NCBI RefSeq assembly: GCF_900537085.1
Contig: NZ_UNRE01000003.1
Coordinates: forward strand, 498,971-562,970
Length of the DNA stretch: 64,000 nucleotides
Direction of reading: 5' to 3'
Source of the DNA: Agarivorans sp. Alg241-V36
GTDB lineage: Bacteria; Pseudomonadota; Gammaproteobacteria; Enterobacterales; Celerinatantimonadaceae
The notes beneath the pieces are model-generated. The model saw only the letters and a list, made by a program, of their open reading frames with translations. It did no database searches and was not told the DNA's origin. Both the position numbers and the translations under genes were made by a program. Positions 1-9,295 of the stretch are shown here, piece after piece. How positions within the stretch are numbered: position 1 is the stretch's first letter; each line of letters starts with the position of its first letter.

Positions 1-1292
1 TTGTCGAAAAAGTCTTTGCCGTGTTCACCCGAACTTAAAATAGACGGAGTTTGGCCAATCGCCTCTTCTTCGCTATAGCCGGTGATTCGAGTAAAAGCTT
101 GGTTCACTCTTACTATTTGCGCATGTTGGTTGGTAATAAATATCGCTTCGTTGGCATCAAAAGCTTCGGCAGCTAATTGCAGCTCTTGCTCGGTACGTTT
201 TCTATCTGAAATATCTCGCATGAATGCAGTGAACACAGTGTCGTCGCCCACTTCTACCGAGCTAATGGTAAGCTCTGATAAAAACTCATGACCTTCTTTA
301 TGTAGGGCCGGTAACTCCAAGCGTTGGCCTAATACGGGGGCTTCTCCAGTTTTTCTAAAGTGTTTTAAGCCTTGGCGGTGGGCTTCTCTAAACTTTTCTG
401 GCACCACAAAACTGGCTAAATCTTTGCCGACAATTTCCTCTCTGCTGTAACCAAACATTCGCTCGGCACTTTGGCTAAACTCCAATACGTGGCCATGTCG
501 GTCGGTGGTAATAACAGCGTCCATGGCTGAAGCAATGGTCGCTTTTAGAATCGATTGGTTTTGCTTAAGCTCTAAGGACAGTTTTTCTTGAGTATCAATC
601 GCTTGCTTAAATTCTAGGTGCGACTTTTCTAAGGCCGCCGACATTGTGTTAAAAGCATTGGATACTTCAGAAATCTCATCTTTACCTTTTACTTTAAGTT
701 GAATGCCCGGCCCCACTTGGGTAATGGTTTTAGCCGCATCTCTTAAATCACCGAGTTGGCGAGTAAGGTAAGAACCCAGTAAAAACGAGAATAAAGCCAC
801 TAAAGTTATTTCGAGCAAGGCAATGCTCACCCCAAATGAGCTAGCCTCTGAAATCAAGCCATGTAAACCATGGTCATAAATACCAATCTCGACATTGCCA
901 TATAAGCGATTGCCCACCACAACTTCATTTTCGGTAACAAATACGCTGTGTTCATGATCTCCCAAATCGGGATTGTCTGCGGGATGCGATAGAGGGTCCA
1001 TGCCACCTTTAGATAACAGACGATCGTTTTTGTCTTTAATGATGACGTAGGCAATGTCTTTTTGAGCGGAGAACTCTTCGGTAAGGCTGTCTAAGGTGGC
1101 AAGGTCGGTAGTAATAATGGCGTTTTTGGTAGTAGAAACGAACAGCGAAGACATCATTCGGCTGTGTTGTTCCACTTGCAGCTCGTTAGAGTCATAAAGC
1201 CAACCTATGCTGCTATACACCAACACGCCTAGCAGTACGGCCTCGATTAAGGCGACGCCCAGAACTGTTTTTGCCTTAAAGCTAAGTGTCAT
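1..1292 (-). CDS. Membrane PAS sensor protein, 3' end outside window
   Basis: The frame is open from ATG at 1292 to the left edge, so about 430 N-terminal residues are present and the output domain is missing. It shows a transmembrane helix at about residues 7-29, a periplasmic stretch of about 120 residues, a second helix near 155-175, a HAMP segment (RDAAKTITQVGPG...EISEVSNAF) and two PAS domains (about 255-370, with NPxxE-type FGYSREEIVGKD, and from about 385, with ITGYSEEEAIG). Such proteins normally end in GGDEF/EAL or histidine-kinase modules; which one is unknown here. It follows the PhnD-like gene by 31 bp and is the last visible gene of the exopolysaccharide operon, so a role in sensing for polysaccharide or biofilm control is likely but inferred. 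Confidence 0.85.
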   Translation of the reverse strand, partial: MTLSFKAKTVLGVALIEAVLLGVLVYSSIGWLYDSNELQVEQHSRMMSSLFVSTTKNAIITTDLATLDSLTEEFSAQKDIAYVIIKDKNDRLLSKGGMDPLSHPADNPDLGDHEHSVFVTENEVVVGNRLYGNVEIGIYDHGLHGLISEASSFGVSIALLEITLVALFSFLLGSYLTRQLGDLRDAAKTITQVGPGIQLKVKGKDEISEVSNAFNTMSAALEKSHLEFKQAIDTQEKLSLELKQNQSILKATIASAMDAVITTDRHGHVLEFSQSAERMFGYSREEIVGKDLASFVVPEKFREAHRQGLKHFRKTGEAPVLGQRLELPALHKEGHEFLSELTISSVEVGDDTVFTAFMRDISDRKRTEQELQLAAEAFDANEAIFITNQHAQIVRVNQAFTRITGYSEEEAIGQTPSILSSGEHGKDFFD

Positions 1293-1323
1293 TGCGCCGT
1301 TTCATCCTTGTTTCTATCTATCA

Positions 1324-2253
1324 CTAGTGGTGGGTATTACCTATGCCAAGCGCTCGCACATCATCCCAATCGCTGTCTTCAGCGGCTATAAAGCCCTTCA
1401 TGTTTAGCGCTTTAAGTAAGCTTTGTTGCTCTTCTTTAACGCCAATGTCCAAAAAGGCTTGTTGTACCGCGTTGAATACTTCCTCATCAACCTTTGGATG
1501 AGCGGCCAAAGCATGTGGCGTAAAACCTGGCGACGTCCATAATACCTTTAACTGATCTTTTACCGCACTGCTTTGAAAAGTGCGAGGAATTCCGCCGCCA
1601 GCTGGGTATAAACCCGCCGCAACAGCACGATAAACAGAATCATGCGAACCTACATAAGCAGGATCAAAATCAATATTTTGCTGTGCCAAATAACCTCGAA
1701 GCACCACGCTAGCCGCAAAAGCTCTTGGTGCGGGAAAGGCCAAAGACTGAGCGTTTAACTGCGCTACATTACTGATAGTAGTATCAGATTCCTTTCTTAC
1801 AACAATAATTCCACTCAGTTTTTTGTCTTTGGATTTTGCAAAAGCTTGGTAGCCCGTTTGCTCAGAATACACTTGGTAGTGGTAGGGATTCATGTAAGCA
1901 AAATCGTACTGCCCTTCTGCTAAGCGTTTTTCAAACTCAGGAATGCTAGGCGCAGTTTTAAATTCTAAGAGATGACCACTGGTTTCGCTCACGGCGTCTA
2001 GCAGTGGGCTCCACTGTAAGGCTAAGCGAGTGGCAGATTGCTGCGGCACAATGCCAAAGGTGTAAGTTTTGGCTTGGGCTTTAGACACCAAGGCCAGCAA
2101 AATCACCAGCAATAAACATACTAAAAGCACCGTGGCTTTAATCTGCATGCGGCGCTTAGCTTTATACTGCTTGTTTTTTATTTCATACAATTCTTGTTGC
2201 TGTTTACTCAATGGAACGCGATATCCCTTCGCCGTTTGTATTATGAAAAACAT
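1324..2253 (-). CDS. PhnD-family periplasmic/membrane-anchored binding protein
   Basis: This 309-residue protein has the PhnD (phosphate/phosphite/phosphonate binding) pattern: FGIVPQQSATRLALQWSPLL, FAYMNPYHYQVY, GIIVVRKES and SHDSVYRAVAAG. The start at 2253 has a good ribosome site (AAGGAT, about 7 nt), giving about 35 charged residues before a hydrophobic helix ending VSKAQA; an internal ATG at 2148 would give a plain signal peptide but has no clear ribosome site. No ABC permease or ATPase lies nearby. It is packed between the SypD-like gene and a PAS membrane sensor, so a ligand-binding partner of that sensor is more likely than a transporter component; this is inference. The ligand cannot be read from the sequence. 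Confidence 0.8.
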   Translation of the reverse strand: MFFIIQTAKGYRVPLSKQQQELYEIKNKQYKAKRRMQIKATVLLVCLLLVILLALVSKAQAKTYTFGIVPQQSATRLALQWSPLLDAVSETSGHLLEFKTAPSIPEFEKRLAEGQYDFAYMNPYHYQVYSEQTGYQAFAKSKDKKLSGIIVVRKESDTTISNVAQLNAQSLAFPAPRAFAASVVLRGYLAQQNIDFDPAYVGSHDSVYRAVAAGLYPAGGGIPRTFQSSAVKDQLKVLWTSPGFTPHALAAHPKVDEEVFNAVQQAFLDIGVKEEQQSLLKALNMKGFIAAEDSDWDDVRALGIGNTHH

Positions 2254-2254
2254 A

Positions 2255-2953
2255 TCATATCCTTGTTGAAAGTAGTTGAGAGTTAATAAGAATTCTTTGC
2301 AGATACCCCTGGAAACGAGGAAACATCTCGGTAATTCGTGAGGTCTCTCTCAATAACTCGCTTTTTAAGCTTGGATTAAAGCGATCGTTCATCACAACCC
2401 CAAGCAAACGAATGTCTTCAAGGCTTAAATCGTTAATCGCTGATTCAAATGCAGGTCGAGAAGTTACGCCGGCCATCATGGTGATAATGCTGGCATCACA
2501 GGCTGATAAAGCCCGAGCAGCGTGCAAGTTGCCGCTATTGGTTTGATTAATCGCCGAGGTGTCGACCAACACCAGTTGGTAACTTTGCTTCCATTGCTCT
2601 ACCCATTGCTCTATCGCACCTGGCTCTCTTAGTTGCACTAAGCTCACTTTATCCATAGGAACAGGCAAGTAATCAACGCCCGATTGCTGGTCTTTAATCA
2701 CCCCCAGCACTTTGCCGCGATCCCAACCTAAATCGAATACCGGTACATCAAAATGGCGAGGATGATGCAGGTTAAAATCCACCACCAGTACACTTCGCCC
2801 AGCACCAGCAGCGCGGCGAGCAATGGCATCCACTAAAGTAGACACTCCCTCCTCGGGTTGGCTGGCACTTACCCCAATGCATGAATGTTGTTTAACAGGT
2901 AAGCGCTGATAAACCCGCTCTAGTTCTTGATAGGTTGACGGTAGGCTAATCAT
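2255..2953 (-). CDS. SypD/CpsD-like P-loop protein with degenerate Walker A
   Basis: It belongs to the ParA/MinD-like ATPases linked to polysaccharide export (BY-kinase type). I chose ATG 2953 because GGAG lies 7 nt upstream; a longer frame to 2992 lacks a ribosome site. The 232-residue protein has VLVVDFNLHHPRH (Walker A' region, about residues 55-67) and LVLVDTSA (Walker B, Asp131). The Walker A position reads SQPEEGVST (31-39): the usual lysine of GxGKS/T is Val37, so normal ATP hydrolysis is doubtful. There is no transmembrane segment and no tyrosine-rich C-terminal tail. In Vibrio fischeri, SypD occupies the same place after SypC. It may act as a structural partner of the Wzz-like protein rather than as a kinase. 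Confidence 0.8.
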   Translation of the reverse strand: MISLPSTYQELERVYQRLPVKQHSCIGVSASQPEEGVSTLVDAIARRAAGAGRSVLVVDFNLHHPRHFDVPVFDLGWDRGKVLGVIKDQQSGVDYLPVPMDKVSLVQLREPGAIEQWVEQWKQSYQLVLVDTSAINQTNSGNLHAARALSACDASIITMMAGVTSRPAFESAINDLSLEDIRLLGVVMNDRFNPSLKSELLRETSRITEMFPRFQGYLQRILINSQLLSTRI

Positions 2954-2994
2954 AATTATCTCCAGCTGTGGGCAATCAATGGGTTTAAGCAAGC

Positions 2995-5133
2995 TTATAA
3001 AAAGCCTAACAAGGCGCTAATAGTGACAATGCGGAACACATCTTCCATACCTTGGCGAGCCTTATGCCAGCCGCTTTCTTCACGTGATGGAATGTACACG
3101 GTGTCGCCAGCACGAATCACAGGCAACATGCCAAAATCACCGGTTTTAGAGAACTCGAGTAAGTTGAAAGTACGCGCTTGGTCTTTACAGCAAGATAGGT
3201 TTACAACAGTAATTTTCTCTGGGAAACCATCGTTATCTACACCACCCGCTTCTGCCAACAAATCCAATAAAGTCATATCGTCGTTAAAGCGGTAACGACC
3301 GGGTTTATTTACCGAGCCTAAAACTCGTACGGTGCGCTCCTTTTTCTCCGACAACCAGTTGCGGTCTTTTTCTGGAATATAGATGGAATCGCCAGGCACC
3401 ACTTGTGGCAGTAAAGACTCGTCACCGGTTTCAAAATACATCGCTAAATCCAGCTTAGAAACGCGAGAGTGTTTACCATTACGGTGGCTAATTCGCACAT
3501 TGCTAATGTCGGCTTGCTCAGCTGGGCCATCGGCTGCGGCTAATATGTCTAAGAAGTGCATGCTTGGGTCAAAACGGTAGCGACCCGGCGCAACCACTTG
3601 ACCAAATACATATATTGAATCTTCTGAACGCTGTCGCACCCACTGTGATTTGTTGTCACTAGGGTCGTCAGGCAATTGCGGCACCATAATGGTGGTTCCA
3701 GCAACAATGCGCGGCATACTGTTATTGCTAATTTCGCCGTTTAGGTAGGCGTTAAGGTCAAAGTTAACCGAGCGAGTATTACCGTTAGCATCGCTAAACA
3801 ATACGGTAATTTTAGCCATGTCGGCATTAGGTTTAGGGCCGCCAGCATGGGCTAACAAGTCCATAAGGTTCATTTCGTTGGCCCACTCAAAACGGCCTGG
3901 GCGGTTTACTTCACCCATTACTTTTACCGCGCGGTTAGGTGAGACCTTGGTCCAAGACTTCTCATTTAAGTCGGTTTTTTCTGGGATGAATATGGCGTCG
4001 CCAGCTGAAATTTCAGGTAGCTGAGCAATTCGCCCTTCGGTAAATGATTGCAAGTCAAAACGCTCTACCGAGCCGTTGCTACGAATGACCCGAATTTGGC
4101 GAGTCTCGGCAAAACGGGTTGGTCCGCCAGAGTTAGCGAGTACATCTAAAAAGCCGGCTGATTTATTGCCCTCATAAGCACCGGGCTTAAATACTTCACC
4201 CATTACGTAAACGGTATTAGCCCCGGCTTTAATTTCTTCTTCTTGTTTTGGTACAAAAATGGTGGTGCCAGCACTTAAGCTAGGTAGAAGCTTACTGTCA
4301 CCGGTATCTAAATAGCGTTTTAAGTTAAACAACTGCGGTTCGCCATTAATAATCACGCGAATTTGCTCAACGCTAGCGTAGCGAGTTACCCCACCCGCAC
4401 GCATCAGCATGTCCACTAACGACGCAGACTCTTTAAAGGAAAAGCTACCAGGGTTATATACTTCGCCAAATACTTTTACAGCGGTGCGGTCTTCTGCTGC
4501 ATCACCTTTGTCGTTTAGCGCTTTAGGGTCAAAATCTACCGCTACGTTACCAATTTTTGGTGAGGCAGGAACAAACAGCACGTCTAGCGATTCTAACTCT
4601 GGCAATACACTTAAGTCGCCAGAATCTAAGTAGCGCTTGTAGTTAAATACTTGGGTTTCATCTAAGCTGTCGCGACGTAGTTGCATGCGGTCTAATTGCG
4701 CACCAGAGCGTAAACCGCCAGCAGCTTGAATTGCCATTTGCACACCAGAGCCTTGCGCTAGCACTACTTCACCAGGCTGGCCAACAAAGCCCAATACACT
4801 AATGCGAATGCGGCGCTCTTCTAACAGTACTTTTAAACCCGCTAGGTCACGGTAGGCTTTAGACAGTTCACGCTTAATCTTTTCTTGCATTTGCGCTTCG
4901 GTAAAGCCCGACACCATGATTGGGCCAACTTCTGGCAAAATTAAACGGCCGTTGCGCCCTACTTCAAAATTCTTATCCAGCGAGGCTTCGCCCGGCAGAA
5001 TAATTCTTACTACATCTCCGGCTTGAACCTGGGGTTTGGCGGCCTGCGCCTGAGCACTAAACACAATGCTCATTACAAAACCAAACAACATCCATGCCGC
5101 CACAATCAACTTACATAATTTATAGAATTTCAT
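2995..5133 (-). CDS. sypC-like: Polysaccharide export protein with six SLBB repeats (SypC/Wza-like)
   Basis: The protein is 712 residues long from ATG 5133, supported by AAGGAG 7 nt upstream; the frame extends to 5235 but overlaps the previous gene. A signal peptide ends in AQAQA, followed by a poly-export (PES) domain (about residues 35-110: AGDVVRIILPGEASLDKNF). Then come six SLBB-type units, each starting with a beta strand like VKVMGEVNRPGRF and containing LLxxAGG. It ends in a hydrophobic FRIVTISALLGFL. Wza has two to three such domains, so this one is long. It should form the periplasmic/outer-membrane channel for polysaccharide export. It sits between SypB-like and SypD-like genes in one operon. 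Confidence 0.88.
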   Translation of the reverse strand: MKFYKLCKLIVAAWMLFGFVMSIVFSAQAQAAKPQVQAGDVVRIILPGEASLDKNFEVGRNGRLILPEVGPIMVSGFTEAQMQEKIKRELSKAYRDLAGLKVLLEERRIRISVLGFVGQPGEVVLAQGSGVQMAIQAAGGLRSGAQLDRMQLRRDSLDETQVFNYKRYLDSGDLSVLPELESLDVLFVPASPKIGNVAVDFDPKALNDKGDAAEDRTAVKVFGEVYNPGSFSFKESASLVDMLMRAGGVTRYASVEQIRVIINGEPQLFNLKRYLDTGDSKLLPSLSAGTTIFVPKQEEEIKAGANTVYVMGEVFKPGAYEGNKSAGFLDVLANSGGPTRFAETRQIRVIRSNGSVERFDLQSFTEGRIAQLPEISAGDAIFIPEKTDLNEKSWTKVSPNRAVKVMGEVNRPGRFEWANEMNLMDLLAHAGGPKPNADMAKITVLFSDANGNTRSVNFDLNAYLNGEISNNSMPRIVAGTTIMVPQLPDDPSDNKSQWVRQRSEDSIYVFGQVVAPGRYRFDPSMHFLDILAAADGPAEQADISNVRISHRNGKHSRVSKLDLAMYFETGDESLLPQVVPGDSIYIPEKDRNWLSEKKERTVRVLGSVNKPGRYRFNDDMTLLDLLAEAGGVDNDGFPEKITVVNLSCCKDQARTFNLLEFSKTGDFGMLPVIRAGDTVYIPSREESGWHKARQGMEDVFRIVTISALLGFL

Positions 5134-5143
5134 GACAGGCTCC

Positions 5144-5968
5144 TTAAAGTGCACGCGCTGCGTGCTGAGCGAAGATGTTGCTGTCAGCATCAATAACACT
5201 GATAGTGACGCGGCGATTAGAATGGCGAACAGCATCGCTGCTACCTTCTAAATAGGGTTGGGAGTCAGCTACAGCTGTAACCTCAATTAACTGCTGGTTC
5301 ATGCCGAGTTCAGTCATAAACTCTGCAACAGCTTTGGCGCGGGCTAAAGATAAACGCTGTTTATAATCGCTATCGCCCTTGCTATCGCTATGGCCAGTAA
5401 TAATTAGCGATACCTTACTGGCGGCGATAATTGGGGTGAGGTTGCGAAGCTGGTCGCGGTAAGCGGGCGTTAGCTCGCTAGAATCAAAGGCAAACTGGTT
5501 ATTGCTATTTAAAGCGTCACTAATGCTTACCATTAACTGGGAAGATTGAATGTGGCCTAAACGGTCGGTTTGGCAAGCGCCACTTTCGGTTACTCTATCT
5601 AGGCGCTTTTCCAACATGTTTAAAAAGTGCTGCTGAATTTCAATGTCGTTAGCAGCATCAAAGGTTAAGCCACCTTCTAGCTCTCGCAAGATGCGTTGCT
5701 GTTGCATACGTGCTTGAGTAACCGATGCAGGGAAACATAACTCTGCGCCTTCAAGCACCAATAAATCTAACTGGTGTTTTACTAATACGGCTTCAAATTG
5801 CAGACCATGTTCCGGGCCTAGCTCACGAAGATCGGTAGTGCCGGTGTCTCCGTCCATCCAAGCCAATATAGCGTGTTGATGCTCGGCAAAACCACCACGT
5901 CCTTGTTCTGGCCAGGCGGTACAAGCTGTGGTCATGGTTAACAATACGGGGATGATAATGCTACGCAT
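5144..5968 (-). CDS. sypB-like: OmpA-family lipoprotein (SypB-like)
   Basis: This 274-residue protein begins with a lipoprotein signal (LTMTTAC, Cys16). The N-terminal half is not recognised. The C-terminal about 110 residues are an OmpA/MotB peptidoglycan-binding domain: FAFDSSELTPAYRDQL, ITGHSDSKGDSDYKQRLSLARA and HSNRRVTISV. It probably lies in the outer membrane and grips peptidoglycan near the export channel. The gene is 10 bp upstream of the SLBB gene and 21 bp downstream of the STAS gene. The order STAS-OmpA-SLBB-CpsD matches sypABCD of Vibrio fischeri, which is the basis for the name. Confidence 0.87.
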   Translation of the reverse strand: MRSIIIPVLLTMTTACTAWPEQGRGGFAEHQHAILAWMDGDTGTTDLRELGPEHGLQFEAVLVKHQLDLLVLEGAELCFPASVTQARMQQQRILRELEGGLTFDAANDIEIQQHFLNMLEKRLDRVTESGACQTDRLGHIQSSQLMVSISDALNSNNQFAFDSSELTPAYRDQLRNLTPIIAASKVSLIITGHSDSKGDSDYKQRLSLARAKAVAEFMTELGMNQQLIEVTAVADSQPYLEGSSDAVRHSNRRVTISVIDADSNIFAQHAARAL

Positions 5969-5989
5969 AATAGGCTCCTGGGGCTCAGC

Positions 5990-6352
5990 TTAAGCGGCGA
6001 TTGAAGGTAAAGTTTTAGTACTATGATTTTGGCTAGGCAGCGTATCTATCATGGTGATGATGTGGTCAACGCGAAGCATTACTAGCAAGTCGCGAGGCTG
6101 CTGTTGAGCGCCGAGTAACACCAGTTGGCCACCTGCTGCGTTAATGCGTTTAAACATAAACACCAAAGCACCAATGCCAGAAGCATCTAAAAAATCCACT
6201 CGGCTCATGTTCACAACCACCAACTTGCTAGCGGCTTCATTACAGATGTTTTCGAAGCTTGCTTTGTGCTCTGAGCAAGACTCAGCATCAAATGCGCCAA
6301 AGATAGAAGCGGTAAGGTTTCCTTGGTTTGAAGTGTCTAGTTGCATTTTCAT
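5990..6352 (-). CDS. sypA-like: STAS-domain switch protein (SypA-like anti-sigma antagonist fold)
   Basis: The start is ATG 6352 (GGAG 6 nt upstream), giving 120 residues that form a single STAS domain. The conserved phospho-acceptor loop is present as DFLDASGIGALVF with Ser58, which matches the place of Ser56 phosphorylated in V. fischeri SypA. Family members switch between phosphorylated and free forms to control a partner; in V. fischeri SypE acts on SypA. No SypE-like kinase/phosphatase is encoded in this window. It is the first gene of the operon, with a sigma-54-type promoter 37-52 bp upstream. Confidence 0.88.
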   Translation of the reverse strand: MKMQLDTSNQGNLTASIFGAFDAESCSEHKASFENICNEAASKLVVVNMSRVDFLDASGIGALVFMFKRINAAGGQLVLLGAQQQPRDLLVMLRVDHIITMIDTLPSQNHSTKTLPSIAA

Positions 6353-6388
6353 AATTCGCTCCACAATTCTTGATTTCAAGATGGTTGT

Positions 6389-6404
6389 AGCGAGTTTTAT
6401 GCCA
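6389..6404 (-). promoter_or_regulatory. Sigma-54 (-24/-12) promoter of the sypA-like operon
   Basis: On the minus strand the site reads TGGCATAAAACTCGCT, with GG and GC separated by exactly 10 nt, against the consensus TGGCAC-N5-TTGCT. It ends 37 nt before the sypA-like start, which leaves room for a short leader. A near-identical site (TGGTATGAAATTCGCT) precedes the Wzz gene at 16430-16445. In V. fischeri, syp promoters use sigma-54 and the activator SypG; that activator is not encoded in this window. Confidence 0.7.
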
Positions 6405-6490
6405 AAGAATAAATAACTTTAAAATACAAATAGATAGGTGTTAAAACAGGGTAGAAATCTAAAGAAAAAAGTCGGGAGAATGTTGTTTTC

Positions 6491-6506
6491 GCAAATTGCA
6501 ATTTGC
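6491..6506. promoter_or_regulatory. Perfect 16-bp palindrome upstream of the sypA-like promoter
   Basis: GCAAATTGCAATTTGC is a perfect palindrome about 90 bp upstream of the sigma-54 -24 element, the usual distance for an enhancer-type activator site. The binding protein is unknown. A lone TTCTCA hexamer lies further upstream at 6525-6530. Confidence 0.4.
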
Positions 6507-6551
6507 CTAAAATACCAAACCAAATTCTCAAGTTAAGCAATTTGGCAGTGC

Positions 6552-6585
6552 AAAAATAAAAAAGCCCAAGCACTTGGCTTGGGCT
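6552..6585 (-). terminator. Rho-independent terminator after the chemoreceptor gene
   Basis: On the minus strand, AGCCCAAG and CTTGGGCT form an 8-bp stem with a 7-nt loop, followed by TTTTTTATTTTT. It lies about 20 bp after the chemoreceptor stop and separates that gene from the sypA-like promoter downstream. Confidence 0.85.
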
Positions 6586-6603
6586 GGTAATACAGTTAAC
6601 CGG

Positions 6604-8514
6604 CTAAAGCTTAAACTGGCTTATCATTGTGCCTAGCTCATGGTTAATTGCAGCAATGCTTTGGGTTTCGCTGCGTTGGCTTTGCCCTTCACTATTTAGC
6701 TTTTCAACCATATCGTGAATTTGATGCATGCTCTTGTTAATCTCTTGAATAACAATGTTTTGCTCACTAGCAGAAGTAGAGACCTGGCTATTTAACTCAT
6801 TAATTTGATGAATAAAATCGCCTAACTTTTGCAAGCTGGTAGAGGTTTTATCGGCCTCGTCTACAGTGTCGGAGCAGGTATTCTCGGTACTACCAATCGA
6901 CGATACCACTAAACTTGCCTCTTGCTTAAGCTTGGCTAAGGCTTGTTCTATTTCACTGGTACTGCTTTGAGTGCGGCTAGCTAGCGCCCTTACTTCGTCG
7001 GCTACTACTGCAAAGCCGCGACCTTGGTCACCCGCCCGTGCAGCTTCAATAGATGCATTAAGTGCCAGTAAATTGGTTTGCTCAGCAATGCTACCAATCA
7101 CTTCTACAATGTTTTGAATACTCGAGGTTTCGTTATTCATGTTTTCTACATTGCTAGACGTTTCATGGATCTCGCTCGCTAAAGCTTCAATTTTTTGTTG
7201 GGTAGACTTAATGGTTTGCACCGAGTCTTCACCGCTTTGGTTCGCCTCGGTGGTGTATTTGGCCGCTGCCGAAGTATTGCCAGCCACTAGCTCTGCAGTG
7301 TTCGACAGCTCTTCAATTGCAGCAACAATTTGGGTAGTTTCGTTAGTATGTTGCTGCAAAATATCGCTGCTGCTCTTACTGTGCTTATCTAAGGTGTCTA
7401 TGCCAGTTGATAACTTAGAACGCGCCGCATTAATCTCTAACAGCATGGTTTGTAATTGAACAATAAAGCCGTTAATACCCTTGGCAATAATGCCAATATC
7501 ATCGTCGGTTTTTACTTCCAAGCGCTGAGTTAAATCTCCACTGCCCTCACCAAGTTCGGTCACTAAGTTACGCAGTTTAATAATTGGTTGATACAGTTGG
7601 TTTAATACCAACAGCAAAATAACCACCGACACCAAGGTCGCTGCGGTAATTATGCTGGCCATTTTATAACTGGTGGCTTTAAGAGGTGCGAAGGCAACGG
7701 CTTCGTCAACGGCAATCATTACATACCATTCATTGTTACCCAGTAACTTAACCCGCTGACTAACAAACAAGGTAGTTTGGCCATTCACCTCAACGGTTTG
7801 TATCGCTTCGTCTTGGCCAATAATGCCTTGGTAAACGCCTGCAAAAACATCTACTTCAGCAATGTTGTCTTTCTGCTTTACTTGCTCATTGGTAGAAGCC
7901 AGCACCAAGCCGCTTTTATCCAGCACCAAACCACTGGCTCCGGCGATTTCACCTAAAGAACTCAATTCTTTTTGGAGGTGGTCAAAACGTAAATCAGCCA
8001 TAATGATGCCCTTATCGATGGGGTGCATTACCCCCACCATTGGCACGCCGTCACTACGGGTAAAAAACACATCACTTAGTGATAGGCTGCTGCTGCGCTT
8101 AGCCGCTTTATACCAAGGGCGAGTGCGTGGGTCGTATTTATCTAAGCGGCCTACGCCATTAGGAAAAGACTCAGAAGCCTTAGACACAAACGACGAACCA
8201 TCATCAAAGCCAATAATCACCTTATATACTCCGCCTAAACGGGCAGTGTATTCGGTCATGGCAACGTGGTTATCGGTAATACCTTTTTCCTTATATAGCT
8301 TAGCCAGCTGATTAACCGCATCGGTAGTGCGTTGGAAAGAGGTTTCAATCTCTTGAGTTTTTTGATCAATAGTATGATGAATATCTCGAAGTAAACTATC
8401 AGTTATTTGATCTTTTATTAGCGTGTAAGAGAGGTAACTTGTTACAAGTAATGATAAAACAAGCATAGATGCCATTGCCGACAACAAGCTTGATTTAAAG
8501 CCAAAGCGATTCAT
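6604..8514 (-). CDS. Methyl-accepting chemotaxis protein, dCache type
   Basis: The 636-residue receptor has a transmembrane helix at about 9-31, a long periplasmic double-Cache sensor ([32 protein letters not shown]), a second helix near 285-305, a HAMP domain ([15 protein letters not shown]) and the cytoplasmic signalling domain with the conserved hairpin tip [20 protein letters not shown]. Ligands of such sensors are small molecules such as amino acids; the ligand here is unknown. It is a single-gene unit with its own terminator. It lies inside the split exopolysaccharide locus, between the SypA-like gene and the integron. Confidence 0.93.
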   Translation of the reverse strand: MNRFGFKSSLLSAMASMLVLSLLVTSYLSYTLIKDQITDSLLRDIHHTIDQKTQEIETSFQRTTDAVNQLAKLYKEKGITDNHVAMTEYTARLGGVYKVIIGFDDGSSFVSKASESFPNGVGRLDKYDPRTRPWYKAAKRSSSLSLSDVFFTRSDGVPMVGVMHPIDKGIIMADLRFDHLQKELSSLGEIAGASGLVLDKSGLVLASTNEQVKQKDNIAEVDVFAGVYQGIIGQDEAIQTVEVNGQTTLFVSQRVKLLGNNEWYVMIAVDEAVAFAPLKATSYKMASIITAATLVSVVILLLVLNQLYQPIIKLRNLVTELGEGSGDLTQRLEVKTDDDIGIIAKGINGFIVQLQTMLLEINAARSKLSTGIDTLDKHSKSSSDILQQHTNETTQIVAAIEELSNTAELVAGNTSAAAKYTTEANQSGEDSVQTIKSTQQKIEALASEIHETSSNVENMNNETSSIQNIVEVIGSIAEQTNLLALNASIEAARAGDQGRGFAVVADEVRALASRTQSSTSEIEQALAKLKQEASLVVSSIGSTENTCSDTVDEADKTSTSLQKLGDFIHQINELNSQVSTSASEQNIVIQEINKSMHQIHDMVEKLNSEGQSQRSETQSIAAINHELGTMISQFKL

Positions 8515-8843
8515 CCTTTCACCTTTTGTAATATTTTATACGACAGTCTATTACAAGTAAGTAAATTTTAATGTTAGGTGCCTCAACAAATTTAAACTTG
8601 CTACCATTAGCTAACAGGGAATCGTGATAAACCTCGCAACACTCACAATCCGCATTACCAAACCAATCAGTTTGTCTGCGAATAGCCTGCAAAAAAGCTT
8701 AATACTGGGAGCAAAAGTGTAACGAGGGCAAAGCCATAACAGACCAGGGGCTAAAGGCTTTAACCCCCTAAAAGAAGGTGCAATAAGTGTTTAAATGTAT
8801 AGTTAACTAGCCTCTTTTTTAAAAGACTTGTTAGCTCAAAGCA
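8515..8843. other. Intergenic region upstream of the chemoreceptor
   Basis: About 330 bp with no convincing gene. It should hold the chemoreceptor promoter (near 8515-8560, AT-rich). A weak imperfect hairpin (GGGGCTAAAG / CTTTAACCCCC) lies near 8748-8770. I see nothing else I can support. Confidence 0.4.
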
Positions 8844-9179
8844 CTAAGATTTTTTAACAAACTGAGCCGTTACCATCATTTCACCGGCACCATCTACTTT
8901 GCAATCTAACTGATGGTCTTTGCCATTGGCCATGCGCCTAATCACTGCTTTAGTACCAATTTTAAGCACCAAAGAGCTACCCTTTACTTTAAGATCTTTC
9001 GCCAAAGTCACTTTGTCGCCTTCAGCCAATAAAGTGCCATTGGCATCTTTCACAATCACCTTTTCGGCTTCTGCTACTTCCTCAGGGTTCCACTCAAAGG
9101 CACATTCAGGACATACAAGCTGGCTTTGATCTTGGTAAACATATTCAGACTGGCAATTAGGGCAAGGGGGAAATGACAT
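8844..9179 (-). CDS. yjdM: YjdM/PhnA-family zinc-ribbon protein
   Basis: From ATG 9179 this is 111 residues, the same length as E. coli YjdM; an upstream in-frame TTG at 9188 is less likely. The N-terminus has a zinc ribbon with two CxxC pairs ([10 protein letters not shown] and CPECAFEWN). The rest is the conserved PhnA domain: [22 protein letters not shown] and [10 protein letters not shown]. The name 'alkylphosphonate uptake' is historical; the molecular role is not established. It stands alone, beside the end of the integron cassette array. Confidence 0.92.
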   Translation of the reverse strand: MSFPPCPNCQSEYVYQDQSQLVCPECAFEWNPEEVAEAEKVIVKDANGTLLAEGDKVTLAKDLKVKGSSLVLKIGTKAVIRRMANGKDHQLDCKVDGAGEMMVTAQFVKKS

Positions 9180-9295
9180 CTTTGACAACTTCTGTATCTT
9201 TAGGGAGGCGCTATAATACTTAGCTGCACTTGGCAGTGCGAGTGCTTAGCGGAAAAATTAGCGGCGATTGGTTTAAATTGGGGTGAAGCACCAAA

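Noticed and set aside
6144..6416. Open frames antisense to the STAS and neighbouring genes
   Set aside because: They overlap clearly conserved minus-strand genes and lack ribosome sites.
9182..9217. TTGACA and TATAAT sequences upstream of yjdM on the plus strand
   Set aside because: The spacing is about 24 bp, too long for a sigma-70 promoter, and no plus-strand gene follows.
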